Below are positions 1 to 11,066 of a DNA stretch of 60,086 bases, piece by piece. Position 1 is the stretch's first letter. Each line of letters opens with the position of its first letter. Both the position numbers and the translations under genes were made by a program. The stretch spans positions 10,414-70,499 of the forward strand of contig NW_019775939.1 of the NCBI RefSeq assembly GCF_001039355.2, read 5' to 3'. Under the pieces are notes generated by a model, which did no database searches, was not told the DNA's origin, and worked only from the letters and a program-made list of their open reading frames with translations. The DNA is from Lingula anatina (lineage: Eukaryota > Brachiopoda > Lingulata > Lingulida > Lingulidae).

Positions 1-661
1 TTTTTTTTTTTAACACAGAATATTAGGCGCCCGCTTTCTATGTTTCAAATTTAAATGTTTGATGAGAGCATTTAAATAGTTATTACTACTATATTCTGTA
101 ATGACCCCAGAATGACCCCAGAAACAATAAAGAAAATAAAAGTGTTTTAATGCTATCGCAAACCCCTTTCGGGGGTTCGTACCTCGCTAAAAAATTATAA
201 TGCGAGTAACGAAATCGGCCGGAATTTGCCGAATGCCGAATGAATTAGCTCAATTCGCCAAGAAAAGCTTCAACCAAGTCTTTAGGGATTATCGACAAGT
301 GTTTCGTTACACAGTGATTTACCGGATTTAAATCGAGTTGAATAATATCAAACATCTATAGAGGAAGGAAACTATTATTTCTCTTAATTTGAATTTGTTG
401 TTACACAGAACCATATTAAATAATTTACTAGGTCAATGTATTTAACTATGAGACTATCGCATCATAGTATTTTTTCCTTTCGAAGGACCTTTGTGTTAAT
501 GGAGCAAACCTTAAAATAGAGCTTTAATAGCTATAATAGAACTTCCTAAGGAGATCAAAGCTATTCAGTTTGAAGTCAGAATGGTGTTGCTGCAGCTAGG
601 TCAGTCAAATATATTTTCTGCGCTGTGAACTTATCTCTGGACGAGTTATTAAGGTCGAAAT
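1..661. other. 5' flank of the zinc-finger gene
   Basis: No coding region was recognised. The stretch begins with a T-run and has a short perfect hairpin at 161-177 (AACCCC, loop TTTC/G, GGGGTT). It presumably holds the promoter and 5' UTR of the downstream zinc-finger gene, but I see no TATA box or other element that I can place with confidence. Confidence 0.5.
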
Positions 662-3217
662 ATGTCCACACCTGAAGAAGAAGCCAGGCAAGAAGCCGTC
701 TCATCTCCATGGATATCCTCCTCAGGTGATGATAATACAAGTGCGGTTGTTCCGAAAAAGGATCTAAGTTCAGCTAGAGAAAATGCACCTGGCAACAAAG
801 AAGACGCTGAGACTGATTTAGCTATAGATAATGACAGGGATATACAACCTGTAGGGACAGCTGTTTGTGTTGAGAGAATGAATGAAGAGATTAGTGATAG
901 GGATGTAAAAGAACCTCTTTCATCTCCCAGAAATAATCATACCGATTCCCAATGTATCTTAGGTGAAGATAATTCAAGCAGTAAAGATACAGAGCAGAGT
1001 CCCAGGTGCTTAGTCTGTGGACCTCGCAAAGACTCCCCCAAGACTGAATTCACAAAACTTTCCTCTTGTCCTGACATTGAGAGAGAAATAAGAGAACTTT
1101 TAAAAGTCCTGTCCCCTCCTGATGAATCAGATGCTATTTGTGGCAGGTGCCTCGGTTTTATGAAAGTTTTTATTAACCTTAAAAATGATTTACTGACAAT
1201 GAAAAGGAAGATAATAGCCCTCCACATTGATGCACAGCTAGAACTACCAGAGAGTCACGGCTATGAGGAATCGGGTGGAGAGGATAATGAAACTGAAACG
1301 AGTGATTTAGAAAATAAATCGTGCAATCCCAACAATCAAGAACAAGATAGTGAGGTCCTAATCAAGCATGAAATTATTGATGTAGGGTTTAGTGAAGAAA
1401 ATATTTCCAGTGAAGAAAAAGGAAGTCTCAAAAAATACAAGTGTCAGCACTGCAGTCAAAGTTTTACAGGAATGTATGATTTAAAGATACATCTATTGAA
1501 GGAACATGAAAGTATTCACACTGGAGAAAAACCATTCCAGTGTCATTATTGTGACAAAAGTTTTCGCAGAAAAAACAACTGTGTACAGCATGAAAAAATA
1601 CACAAACCATTTAAATGTAAGATTTGCTTCAAGAACTTTACAACTAAAGAAGAGTGTGCTGAGCATGAAAACACTCACACAGGGGAAAGGCGTTACAAGT
1701 CAATTATAAATACATTTAAATGTCAATATTGTAATGAGAAATTTTTCAGTAAAAGTGCATGTTCAAAACATGAAAAAGGGTGTTTGGATAACAAGGCTTT
1801 AAAATCTCAAAGGAAAAGTGGACGCGAGGTAAAGAATGAAAACAAAAAAGAAGTCACCAACTCTGCAGCTCATATGTATAAGTGCTCACATTGTGATAAA
1901 ACATTTACTCGAAGAAATACACTTGTTTTGCATGAACTGATTCATACAGATGATAGACTCAAGTGTAAACAATGTGAAAAAACTTTCACCAGTAAAGCTG
2001 ATTTATGGGAGCATGAAAAAATCCATGAATTGAAATGTTCTCATTGTGGTAAAACATGTCGGGGCATGAGAGCTCTTTACAAACATGAGAAAATTCATTC
2101 TGTGGAAAAGTCAAACTCCAATACCAAAATATGCAGGTGCTCACATTGTGATAAAACATTCAGCAGGAGAAGTGCACTTGTTTTACATGAAATGATTCAC
2201 ACAGGGGACAGACTGAAATGTAAACAATGTGAACAATCTTTTATCAGGAAAGATGATTTAGTAGAGCACGAGAAAGTGCATGAATTTAAATGCTCTCATT
2301 GTGGAAAAACGTGCTGGGGAATGAAAGCTCTCAATAAGCATGAAAAGATTCACACTGGGGAGAAACCACATAAATGTAATACCTGTGATAAGTCATTTGC
2401 CTCTCGGGTTGACTTAGAAGTGCATGAAAGATGCCACACAGGAGAGAAGCCCTATCTATGTCAGTACTGTACCAAAAGCTTTGCTCAAAGTTCAACTTTG
2501 AAGTTACATGAAAGGACCCAACACACTCGCGAAAAACCATATAAATGCCAGTACTGTGGACAGGGCTTTCCTGTAAAATTAGCCTGTGAAGAACATGAAC
2601 GGTTTCACACTGGTGAAAAGCCTTTTAAGTGTGATTATTGTGACAGAAGATTTGTGAGGAAATCTAATTGGAGAGATCATGTGAAAACCCACCTTGGCAT
2701 TAAGCCGCATGTGTGCTCATACTGTGGAAAAGGTTTCCGTGACAGAGGCACCCTTGCTACACATGAAAGGACTCACACTGGGGAGAGACCATTTAAATGC
2801 AAGTACTGTGATAAAGCATTCATCAGAAAATCTAATTGCAATGCACATGAAAAAAGTCATACTGGAGAGAAACCAGTTAAACAGCGACCATCTGAAAGTA
2901 AAGCAAAAAGTCCAGCAAAAAATCACAGAAGTCAGCACCCTGAAGATGACTTTAACAGTGAGAACTCTGATGGCTTGGTAATGAGTCAGCAGTTGGACAG
3001 TTCATTCATCAGTCAACAGTTTGATAGCACATATAGACCCCAGCACAGTGAGAGTACATTCAGACCTCAGAACACTGATAGTACATTTAGATCTCAGCAC
3101 ATGGAAACCTCATTTAGGGGTCCACACTCCAGTAATGTGTTCCCTACTCCAGAGGCTGTTTATCACGGAGATAACCCTAATCCTTACATGTACGGCATGT
3201 ATATGCCAGGGATGTGA
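662..3217 (+). CDS. C2H2 zinc-finger protein, 16 fingers, ZAD-like N-terminus, single exon
   Basis: This is an uninterrupted 851-codon frame that probably encodes a nuclear DNA-binding transcription regulator. Residues 116-163 contain CxxC (C116, C119) and a second CxxC (C160, C163), spaced like a zinc-finger-associated domain (ZAD), a protein-interaction module; this call is tentative. An acidic linker follows. Sixteen C2H2-type fingers fill residues 259-733, many joined by TGEKP-like linkers. Finger 4 ends in C instead of the last H (C2HC). Fingers 5-7 (406-479) and 8-10 (491-564) are a duplicated three-finger block. The tail at 775-826 has about six 9-residue repeats of the type SQQFDSTYR / PQHSESTFR. 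The start is the first ATG of the frame and no intron is needed. A possible poly(A) signal AATAAA lies at 3521-3526. The DNA target and the orthologue are unknown. Confidence 0.9.
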   Translation: MSTPEEEARQEAVSSPWISSSGDDNTSAVVPKKDLSSARENAPGNKEDAETDLAIDNDRDIQPVGTAVCVERMNEEISDRDVKEPLSSPRNNHTDSQCILGEDNSSSKDTEQSPRCLVCGPRKDSPKTEFTKLSSCPDIEREIRELLKVLSPPDESDAICGRCLGFMKVFINLKNDLLTMKRKIIALHIDAQLELPESHGYEESGGEDNETETSDLENKSCNPNNQEQDSEVLIKHEIIDVGFSEENISSEEKGSLKKYKCQHCSQSFTGMYDLKIHLLKEHESIHTGEKPFQCHYCDKSFRRKNNCVQHEKIHKPFKCKICFKNFTTKEECAEHENTHTGERRYKSIINTFKCQYCNEKFFSKSACSKHEKGCLDNKALKSQRKSGREVKNENKKEVTNSAAHMYKCSHCDKTFTRRNTLVLHELIHTDDRLKCKQCEKTFTSKADLWEHEKIHELKCSHCGKTCRGMRALYKHEKIHSVEKSNSNTKICRCSHCDKTFSRRSALVLHEMIHTGDRLKCKQCEQSFIRKDDLVEHEKVHEFKCSHCGKTCWGMKALNKHEKIHTGEKPHKCNTCDKSFASRVDLEVHERCHTGEKPYLCQYCTKSFAQSSTLKLHERTQHTREKPYKCQYCGQGFPVKLACEEHERFHTGEKPFKCDYCDRRFVRKSNWRDHVKTHLGIKPHVCSYCGKGFRDRGTLATHERTHTGERPFKCKYCDKAFIRKSNCNAHEKSHTGEKPVKQRPSESKAKSPAKNHRSQHPEDDFNSENSDGLVMSQQLDSSFISQQFDSTYRPQHSESTFRPQNTDSTFRSQHMETSFRGPHSSNVFPTPEAVYHGDNPNPYMYGMYMPGM

Positions 3218-3520
3218 ATGTTGCATGTCACAAATTAAGCCTACTGTTCTGAAGACATACACATCTACTTCATACATTCATCTTTCATTACTTAATTAAA
3301 AATAGGTTGAGAAGCCAGCTGTCAAAAGCAGTTGCGAAGAGTCTAGTCAGATTCACACTTTATACTAACTGGGCTGGTCCAACTCTGCCGGGAACTCTGC
3401 AAAAAGTGCAGTCGGTGGAATTAGTTATACAACACAAGATGGTTCACCTGGATAATGTCTACAACAATGTACTAAAAATAGGATGTCACAAAAATAACTC
3501 GCGTATATGACTAGTATGCC

Positions 3521-3526
3521 AATAAA
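3521..3526 (+). promoter_or_regulatory. candidate poly(A) signal of the zinc-finger gene
   Basis: AATAAA lies 304 bases after the stop codon of the zinc-finger gene. It is the first canonical hexamer downstream on this strand. No transcript evidence is available. Confidence 0.4.
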
Positions 3527-4374
3527 TGACTAATATGCCAAAATCTTGTTCAATTCACTTCCCAATTGAGACGGCTCAGTAGGTAGAAAAATGTCCGGGT
3601 TGTGTCAGTATTAAAGACGAACGGTAATGGTATTATTTCAATGGGGAAAATTATCAATCTTTCCATTACATAACTGTGAACACTCAACAGATTTTGCTCT
3701 GATTTGTGACATACAGCACCTGTAGAAATCGCACCCCTGCTGTGCTTCTGAATGAAGAAAGAAAGATTTCTAATAAACTGTGAAGAAAAAGTCTTACGTA
3801 CTCCTTGAGAGAGATCGTTAAAAATTATATTAAAGTTAACGGTCCTATTTCGATCGTTAGAACTAATGTTAAGGATACCCAAAGTTATTACAATAATTGA
3901 GTTTAATTTGCTGACTATGTTCTTTTCTTACTTGTCTTACTTGTAGAATAAAAACAATATATTGTTAAGTTTGTTTTGCAAAGCGATGCCTCCGCGTCAT
4001 TAAATCGCAATAAAATAAATTTATTCCCGTGGAACTTAGGACTTCAAATCTTGGGAGGAAGACGGGGCTAGTTTTAAAATGTGTCAGTTAAGTACACAGC
4101 GTTAACAGGAAACGTCTCAACGTTTTTTTTTTTTTTTTTAGAAGTTAAATTATGCGGTTTATATGCTTAAAGACGTACATCTTACAATCCAGCCGACAAC
4201 CGGACGCGTGGGTAATCTTTCCTCTTATCGTGCAAATAGGTAAATAAATAAAATAACAATGATAACAAAAACAGTGTAATCATAAGTCAGAAAAGGTTTG
4301 ACCCCCCTCCCCAAACCGTCGAATTTACTCCGCGCAGAACGATGCTATACAGTGGCAGATTTAGAGGTGTGGTC

Positions 4375-4603
4375 GGGGGGGGGGGGGGGGTTCTGAAAAA
4401 AAAATCAAAGTAATATTCCCCTCTTGGAATTAGAATTTTGACAAGTTGAATCATAGTTCTAAACCGTACCGTATGACACCATTCGTACTCTAAAATACCT
4501 AAGTTTTGGGGGCCCCGAACCTAAGGAAATACGCCAGGAGGGAGGGAGGTGGTCGGCTTCGCATCCGCGTACCCCTCCCCCCCTCCCCCCCCCCCCCCCC
4601 CCC
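4375..4603. repeat. paired G16 and C19 homopolymers
   Basis: A run of 16 G at 4375-4390 is followed about 195 bases later by a run of 19 C at 4585-4603, within C-rich sequence. The two runs are complementary and could pair in single-stranded DNA or RNA; each could also form G-quadruplex or i-motif structure. Run lengths in an assembly are unreliable. Confidence 0.7.
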
Positions 4604-5700
4604 ACCCCAATCCCGAGATAGTTAATCCCCAAATACCTCTTTGTTGTGAGTTTTCAAATTTCTGTATGCATGCGTAGACAGAAATGGGAATAGAAGGTTC
4701 CCTAGTTATGACAGCACTGACGATGATATATGTATATCAGGCTGTGCAAAATGAATTACTTTATTTGATATGTTATTGATTAAGCCATTATGCAGCTATT
4801 ACATGGCAGCCTACGTCCTAATAACAGCGACAATATAATCCATTATCCAAATTTAAGTCTGATCATTGCTGTGTCGCCCAGAGTTTCAGAGATACAGGTA
4901 GCTGGGAACACAGAGCTATATCCGACACAGCATGCATCGTATCCAATATACGAGTGGCACGGGGATAAAAATGCTTCTATTCTACATCATATTGTGGCGA
5001 TGTTCATGATTTTACAGTCATCAAATCAAAAAAGATTATAATCCCGGTCCGTAGTCAGCAGTTTCAAAGGTGGAAGGGGGGAGTCGTTTTCTGAAAAATG
5101 TAACCTTCGTGAACCTGGATCAAATTTTACCCACAGCGGACCTTTTCCCGGCAAATGCAAACGACTTATAAATAATATGGTATATAGCATCTGTATTTGT
5201 AAATTGATATTTGATAGGCTTAGAGAAAAAAAATCAGCTTAAACAAGCTAAAATACGTGTAGGATCTATCTTAAACCACATACCATCATTTAATTACGTA
5301 ATATATTTCTCAACCTACCGAAAGGCGTTGAAAGAGGTTAACGCCTTCATGAAAAGATATTCACGCATATTGGTTTGTGTCTCAATAGATTTCAGCATTT
5401 CAAGAAATATTTAAAAGTTTTAATATTGTAAACAATATTCTGAGCAATAATATACATTTTCGTGTAAACAATCCTTATAAACACATTTTATCACAATTAC
5501 TCAGTTGCTGAGTGAACAAACACAAAATGCAGTTGGTGAGATTGATTGTAAGAACCATTTTGAAAGCATGGGGAAGGTGCTAAAATAAAAGTTTAGTTTG
5601 TTGGTATAGATGATTTACTTTTGAAAATGTTTGAATGTATTTCATACACTTATTTGCATACATCATGCCCTCTCATTATTACCCGTTCTTTATTTTTCAG

Positions 5701-5948
5701 CGTTAGCAGCAGTGGCGGCCTTGGTCACTTTTCCCGTAGGAACAGAGCTTGTCTTGAAGCTTCCGGACCACAGTTTCGGTTTCGGTTTTGGGCTAGGCTG
5801 GGGAGCAGCAGTGTTCTATCTCGGTGCCTCTATATGCATGAGTGTAGACGATATGGTTCGTCAGTTCTCAGAGAAACTACCAAGTTGGTGCCCAAACTGT
5901 TGTAAACAATGCGTGCCGCCACCTTCAAGCCAATTAAGTACTGTGTAG
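5701..5948 (+). CDS. terminal exon of a multi-pass membrane protein (claudin/PMP22-like?)
   Basis: The exon follows a good acceptor (pyrimidine-rich tract, TTTTTCAG, ending at 5700) and enters in phase 1, then stays open to a TAG at 5948. The peptide has a hydrophobic stretch (ALAAVAALVTF), a loop, a second Gly/Phe/Ala-rich hydrophobic segment (FGFGFGLGWGAAVFYLGASI) and a short cytosolic-looking tail with a Cys cluster (CPNCCKQC) that might be palmitoylated. The arrangement recalls the last two helices of four-helix claudin/PMP22-type proteins, but I cannot name the family firmly. Upstream exons were not found between 3.2 and 5.7 kb. They may lie beyond the window, which would nest the zinc-finger gene in an intron. 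It could also be a relic. Confidence 0.45.
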
Positions 5949-8900
5949 CAGTCACTGCTATCAAGGCTGTTGCTTTGTGACCTAGGATTATCAACTGTAT
6001 TTGACGTCGTCTTAGAAATATAATCGTAACATTTGCAGCTAAATCTGCATAACTCCGAAGCAACACGCTGGACACAGCACTTACCTTACAAGATCGTCTT
6101 TGTAGGTCAAGTAGGCCAGGTTCTGGGGCCGTCACTTGCACGCTGTACAGTCTGTATGTTGCGAACCAAGAGTGCTTCCGGCGATATGGTACTATATATA
6201 TAATGATATTCAGAAAGTAAAGGACAATGCCTTCGTAGTATCCCTTTTAAAAGTATATTTTAGTGTCTAAAACTTTATTCCTGTTGTATTGGTCGTGCAG
6301 CATATAAAGATGGAACACGTTACCTTCAATCTGGTTGGCAGCTGAAGCAACAACACTCTCTTGTGGAACAATTAAGCGATACATGGTGCAACATGTCTAC
6401 CAATTGATGTGATACTTAGAATACGTAACCATGACAGCATATACTTCTTACGTACCTGTAGTGTCTCCCTTATATAAAGCTTATGAATGACTATCAAAAA
6501 AGGTTCACTAGAGATCGCTATACGTGCATTAATAACAATCTAATAATGTAATCTCAGCAGTTTAAAAGGGATGCAAATTCTCAGTCCAACAAACTACGTT
6601 TATTAAAACAAACGGTGCTGTGTTGATCTAGTCTTGTGCTACTCGTGCAAACAAACCCATGTAATAGGGAGCCAAGGAGACCCAGAAGGAAAACAATCCA
6701 AGTTCAACGTTTGACTCGGATTTTCACTGAGGTGAAAGCACGCAGACTTATTTCTCAGACGAAAAGTTAAAAGCAGTTTTAGATTGGTTGTGTTTTTCAA
6801 ATTGATCAGATTAGATTAGATTAGATAAGATAACACTGTGGATCTATGTTACTGAGAGAGATCGATGTCGTCTGCAGACAGACGTCAGTAGAAGTACGAC
6901 ACACTGAAAGTCCGGGGAGAATTAAGGATTTGGGGGTGAAGTGTCTGAAAAAAAAATCAATTATGAGATGTGGGTACAAATAAGATTTTCGGTTGAATTA
7001 CACTTTTCTAGTGCAAAAGTACCACAACAATTCTGAGCTCTTACGTCAAAAATGCTGTATTTAAATGCCTGATTAGGACGCGCTTTCTTCATCTAATTTA
7101 GTCTACTGCACGTTTATATTATATGCAATCATTGCATTTTAAATTAAAGAAAAGATGCACTTTAGACATGACGATACATTAATAGCTTAACAGAATATTA
7201 GATTATTCGGGTGCTTACGTGCTGGCTACATAAAATGAAACTTGGACTATTATTAATAGTGACTAAAACCACGAACGGCTTATGCAGTGATTGCTCTGAG
7301 TGGTGATTGAATGTCAGCAAGTACTGGCTAAATAGCTCGCTAGGGATAGTATGTGTATGAACAGATGAGGTGCCTGGAAAATATACTGTAGTTTCCATAA
7401 CACGTGGCCCACTATTTATTACAAAAATGCATTTCAAACATTTTAACAACCAAACCAACAGCATTTTTATTAAACTTTTTTGATTTGCAAAGAGAATCTG
7501 TGTTGTTGACTAGCGCGCCTTTGTCCTGGGTTTTTCTTTTGTGCTTTTTACTGGCTCTAGATCTACATCAATTTGGAAAGAACGCCTCAGAGTAATCTGT
7601 AATAAAATTCAGGTAAAGTCTATTTATCTCTTCACTAGTGCATGCAATTTATAACCCTGTACANAAAACAATTTCAAAATCACTGATCAAGCGGGAAGAA
7701 AGAGTTCAAGTGTCCAAAAATGAAAATCACAAAAAGACCCCGAGAATAGTCAAGGCTAGCAGGTAAAAAGCAAATAGGGTCTAAGTGTCATGTGTGTAAA
7801 AATAAAATATTTATTCAAAAGCCTTCTCTCAGCCACTTTTACCGCTGAATCTTGTGCAGCTGAGCGTCTCCCCTTTATCTTAGCTGGCATTTTGAGCGAG
7901 ACCGCTCTGAAGTAATCACTGGATTTTTCCGTTGATCTGACGACTACCAAGTGCCGTGCAAAATAATCCTGCAGCGTTACCCGTCAAAAAACTCGTATCA
8001 ACACAAGTGACGGACACTTGCTCTCGACACAGTTTTATCTGATCACTTTGCCGATAACAAAGAAGGAATCTCTCAGGTAAAATTACTCGATTGCCGAGGA
8101 AGAGCCATTGAAACGTTCAAATGCAACTTCACACCTCTTAATTGCGGTTAAACGTAATCGCCTTTGTTAGCGCTTCCTTCTACATATCCTTGACACCCTA
8201 CTGGGCATCACAAGGCTAGGGCCCTCTCCAGAGCTGTCAATCAAAATGGCGGCACGCTTACATGCCTAACGAGTGGTCGGAAAATGTAACAAAAGCACGA
8301 TTTTCTGCCCCTTCAAAGCACCCAAACAAAATATTTTTAGATGACAATAAGCAATGGTTCCAGCTGATCGTATAACCGATAACAGGTAAATTTGCCAGCT
8401 AAGCATTTGACTAATAAGCCCTGTTAACCAACCTGTGAACGTTTTTGGCTGTTTTAACAGCTTTCTATATTGACGAGATAAGTGAATCGCTGCCAAGTAT
8501 ATCTCACTATCTGAGCAACCGATCGTTACAAAAGTTGCACCTATTGTTGTTAGGAATGTGGACTACAGCATGATATCAGGGGTTTAAGAGAAAATTGTTT
8601 GTTTGAAAGATATCGCCTTTTGAAGTGAATAAGCCATTGAAATATGGGGTAATTTAACGTAAAAGATGATAAAATCAAAAGTAAATAGTTTAAGACAATT
8701 CCCTGGTACCGCGCTGAAGTGCTTTCACCCAGCTTTATTAGGCCTTTTGAATCACTTGAATAGCTGTCTTGGTTATAGAGAAAATCCCAATACCGAAAAC
8801 GGCATTTTTCCCCTCAAATTGGCGCCAGAGCGTCATCCGTTGGACACTGTACTTAATCCCCGTCTTTAATTGGCCTTTTGGGAAGTTTGTTTTAATTTTT

Positions 8901-9587
8901 TATAAAAACTTATAAGCCCAGGGCTTTGTTTCTATGACTTTGGTCCTTTTACTATCACCGGCCTTAATCTTGCTCGCGATTTTACACCATACTTTAACAT
9001 GGATTGTAAACACGGGTAAACTAATTAAACACAAATAATTCAAATGTGGATCCATGACAAGGAGAATAAAATATGAATTGATTGAAAAGTTGGCAGAGTT
9101 GACCAGGAGTGAAAAGGCTACAATCCCGTGAGATGACGTGTAAATGTTAATTAATTTGGTCATAGAACACTTCAAAGATTTATTTAATACGCAAAAGAAT
9201 ATATGTAAGGCAGTAAATAAGAAGTTTTGGGAGAAGGGTGACAATATCCTTAAAAATAATAAGAGCTGATATAGAGAATGCCTTATGGCCTTAGTGCTTT
9301 TTTTTCTTTCCTTGCCTGGCATGAGCAATTATTTTTCATTTATTTAATGACATTGATTTCATTATAAATGAACAGGTTGACAGTCTTTGTAAATTCAGAA
9401 AAATATAGGAATCAACATGAGCAATGTTTTTTGGACATTTCTTTATCTTTAAGAAAGTGTAATTTCAAGAGTTGGAAACCTACCAAACAAAAACTTACCA
9501 AACCAAGTAAAATGTTATCTTCACAGCTGTCAGCTGAGAAAAACACCAAAGAAAACGTGGGTGTTTCACACCTATCACCACCTTTAA
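5949..9587. other. non-coding stretch with a contig join at 7663
   Basis: No gene was recognised. There is a short (GATTA)n tract near 6807-6832 and a single N at 7663 (contig join). AAAATGGCGGC near 8243-8253 matches the YY1 consensus and could belong to a promoter, but I cannot attach it to a gene. Minus-strand frames at 7756-7950, 8266-8496 and 8900-9328 show no domain I know, and none resembles the missing end of UTP20. Confidence 0.5.
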
Positions 9588-9821
9588 TTAGACTGGGTTC
9601 CCTCAGATTTAGATCGATCCATCTGGATCGACCTAACTCTCTGGGGGTTCACGCTAAATTGCTGTCAGCTTCCGGAAGCCTAGCATGCACAAAAGTTAAT
9701 TACCTCCTTACAGCTTTTAGTAGACTGGACAGACATTTAAGCCGGTTAAGCTGACAGCTATCAAGTGAGACTCCCCAGGGGGATAGATTGATCCAAATAT
9801 CTGTGAGAATGGTCTCTTAGA
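9588..9821. mobile_element. foldback MITE, copy 1
   Basis: This is a 234-bp element made almost wholly of two inverted arms. The left end reads TTAGACTGGGTTCCC and the right end reads GAATGGTCTCTTAGAC. The arms share a core containing GATCGATC, a GGGG/CCCC step, CTAAATTGCTGTCAGCTT and GGCTTAAATGTCTG-like sequence in opposite orientation. Related copies lie at 17951-18184 and 44886-45157. There is no coding capacity, so it is a non-autonomous DNA transposon, probably TIR class. The superfamily is unknown. Confidence 0.75.
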
Positions 9822-10579
9822 CAGGAGTTCCTGAGGCATTTTGTGTTTGTGCAGCTGCAATTGAAGGCAACCTCCATTTCAGACATAGCCCTGAATACTT
9901 GGAAAACTGATGCTCACCATGTCCATTTTCACATTCAAGTACGCACCAATACTGAAGCATGTTTATCATGAAAATTGCCAGTAGTCTCAAACGGTTTAAT
10001 TCACAAAATGGATGCTTTAGTGAGATCTGGTGCCAAGCTGGCTGGTATACACCATTCAATAAGCATGCATCTTCCTTGACATTTATTTTTTACTTGCCAA
10101 GAGTAATTTGGTATGTGTAGTAATGGCTCAACAGGAGGTAACAAGTCTCCTGTGCTTCACTTGTAAAAAAAAAAAAAAATCAAAGAAACCTATTTTTAAT
10201 AGTCTTCTTAAATAATTGTCAGCAAATATAAGAAGAAGATCAGCAGAGTTATGTACATTGTAGTTTCTCTAACTGTAGTAATTTATCAGGTGATAACAAG
10301 CCTTGTAAAGGACATCTTCATGGGTAAAAAATGATTTCTTGGGAAAATATACAGTAATTTTGCAACATATTTCATACTCTACCATAAACTAATTTTTGTA
10401 TTTTTCAAGGAGGCAGTCAAAATTTCTTTAGGTAAACTGTAAGCTAAACAAACAATCTAAGAATGTTCACCTTGATAGCCTCATTATCTGATGAAGATGA
10501 TCTGATAGACATTGAAATATTGGAGGTAATATCAGCTGTCAATATTAGCTGTAGATCGAAGAAATTCTTCCTTTATTAA

Positions 10580-10895
10580 AGGCCAGTTTTAAAATATGCT
10601 TCCCCTGTCTGATACTTTGGGTTAATGAATGAATTGACTGCCCTGGTAGAAAAGTCTCAAGAAAGAGCTCTTAAGATAATTTATCCCGATCTTGAATATA
10701 ATGCTGCTTGTGAACATAGTAAACTTGAACTACTGAGTGAAAGATGGCTCACTGCATGCAAAAAAAATTGTTAATTAGTATATCAAATGAACCAGATCAT
10801 AGACTGCATTATCTTTTACAACCAAAACAAAATGTCAAATATTCATTAAGGGAACAGGAGACATTCTGGCAAAAGCAAAGTGTATACTCAACCTA
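10580..10895 (+). pseudogene. non-LTR retrotransposon (LINE) reverse-transcriptase tail, degenerate
   Basis: The translation gives RPVLKYASPV, then VEKSQERALKIIYPDLEY and LELLSERW. After a frame change near 10768 it gives NEPDHRLHYLLQPKQ. This order (RPVLEYA, VQ.RALRIIYP, L..RR, DP.H.LH.LLP) is the conserved C-terminal end of many LINE ORF2 proteins of the CR1/Jockey/Rex type. One internal stop and the frame change show that it is dead. It lies 171 bp downstream (in UTP20 sense) of the last traceable UTP20 exon, in antisense orientation to that gene. Confidence 0.75.
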
Positions 10896-11066
10896 ACCAC
10901 AAATGTAAGCGCAATATGTTAAAGGCACCAATACATTTAACTTTTTTCTGGTGACTTCATTGTCTAAGTGACATATACATGTACAAATATTAAAAAATAT
11001 AACAAAATTAAAGTAACAAATTCACTGAATTCATATTTGCCTTAAATTCCGGATCCCCATTCTTAC

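Larger units (their letters stand above)
3218..5700. other. 3' UTR and intergenic or intronic DNA
   Basis: AATAAA at 3521-3526 is a candidate poly(A) signal for the zinc-finger gene, and a second AATAAA lies near 3946. There is a T-run near 4124-4139, a G16 run at 4375-4390 and a C19 run at 4585-4603. Short open frames here (for example 4790-5041) show no recognisable domain. If the membrane-protein exon at 5701 has upstream exons on this strand, I could not find them here. Confidence 0.5.

Noticed and set aside
5621-5905. Alternative plus-strand frame over the membrane exon (SSSGGLGHFSRRNRACLEA)
   Set aside because: It is a shadow of the hydrophobic frame; it has no hydrophobic segments and no domain.
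7756-7950. Minus-strand frame with MPAKIKGRRSAAQDSAVKVAE as a possible first exon
   Set aside because: Basic and plausible as an N-terminus, with a weak GTAAAA donor inside, but no partner exon was found and the YY1-like site lies 300 bp upstream without further support.
9817-10059. 80-codon minus-strand frame containing ELNRLRLLAIFMINML, considered as the next UTP20 exon
   Set aside because: The faint likeness to the LNRQLAALICGLF segment of UTP20 does not extend on either side, and acceptor and phase do not fit.
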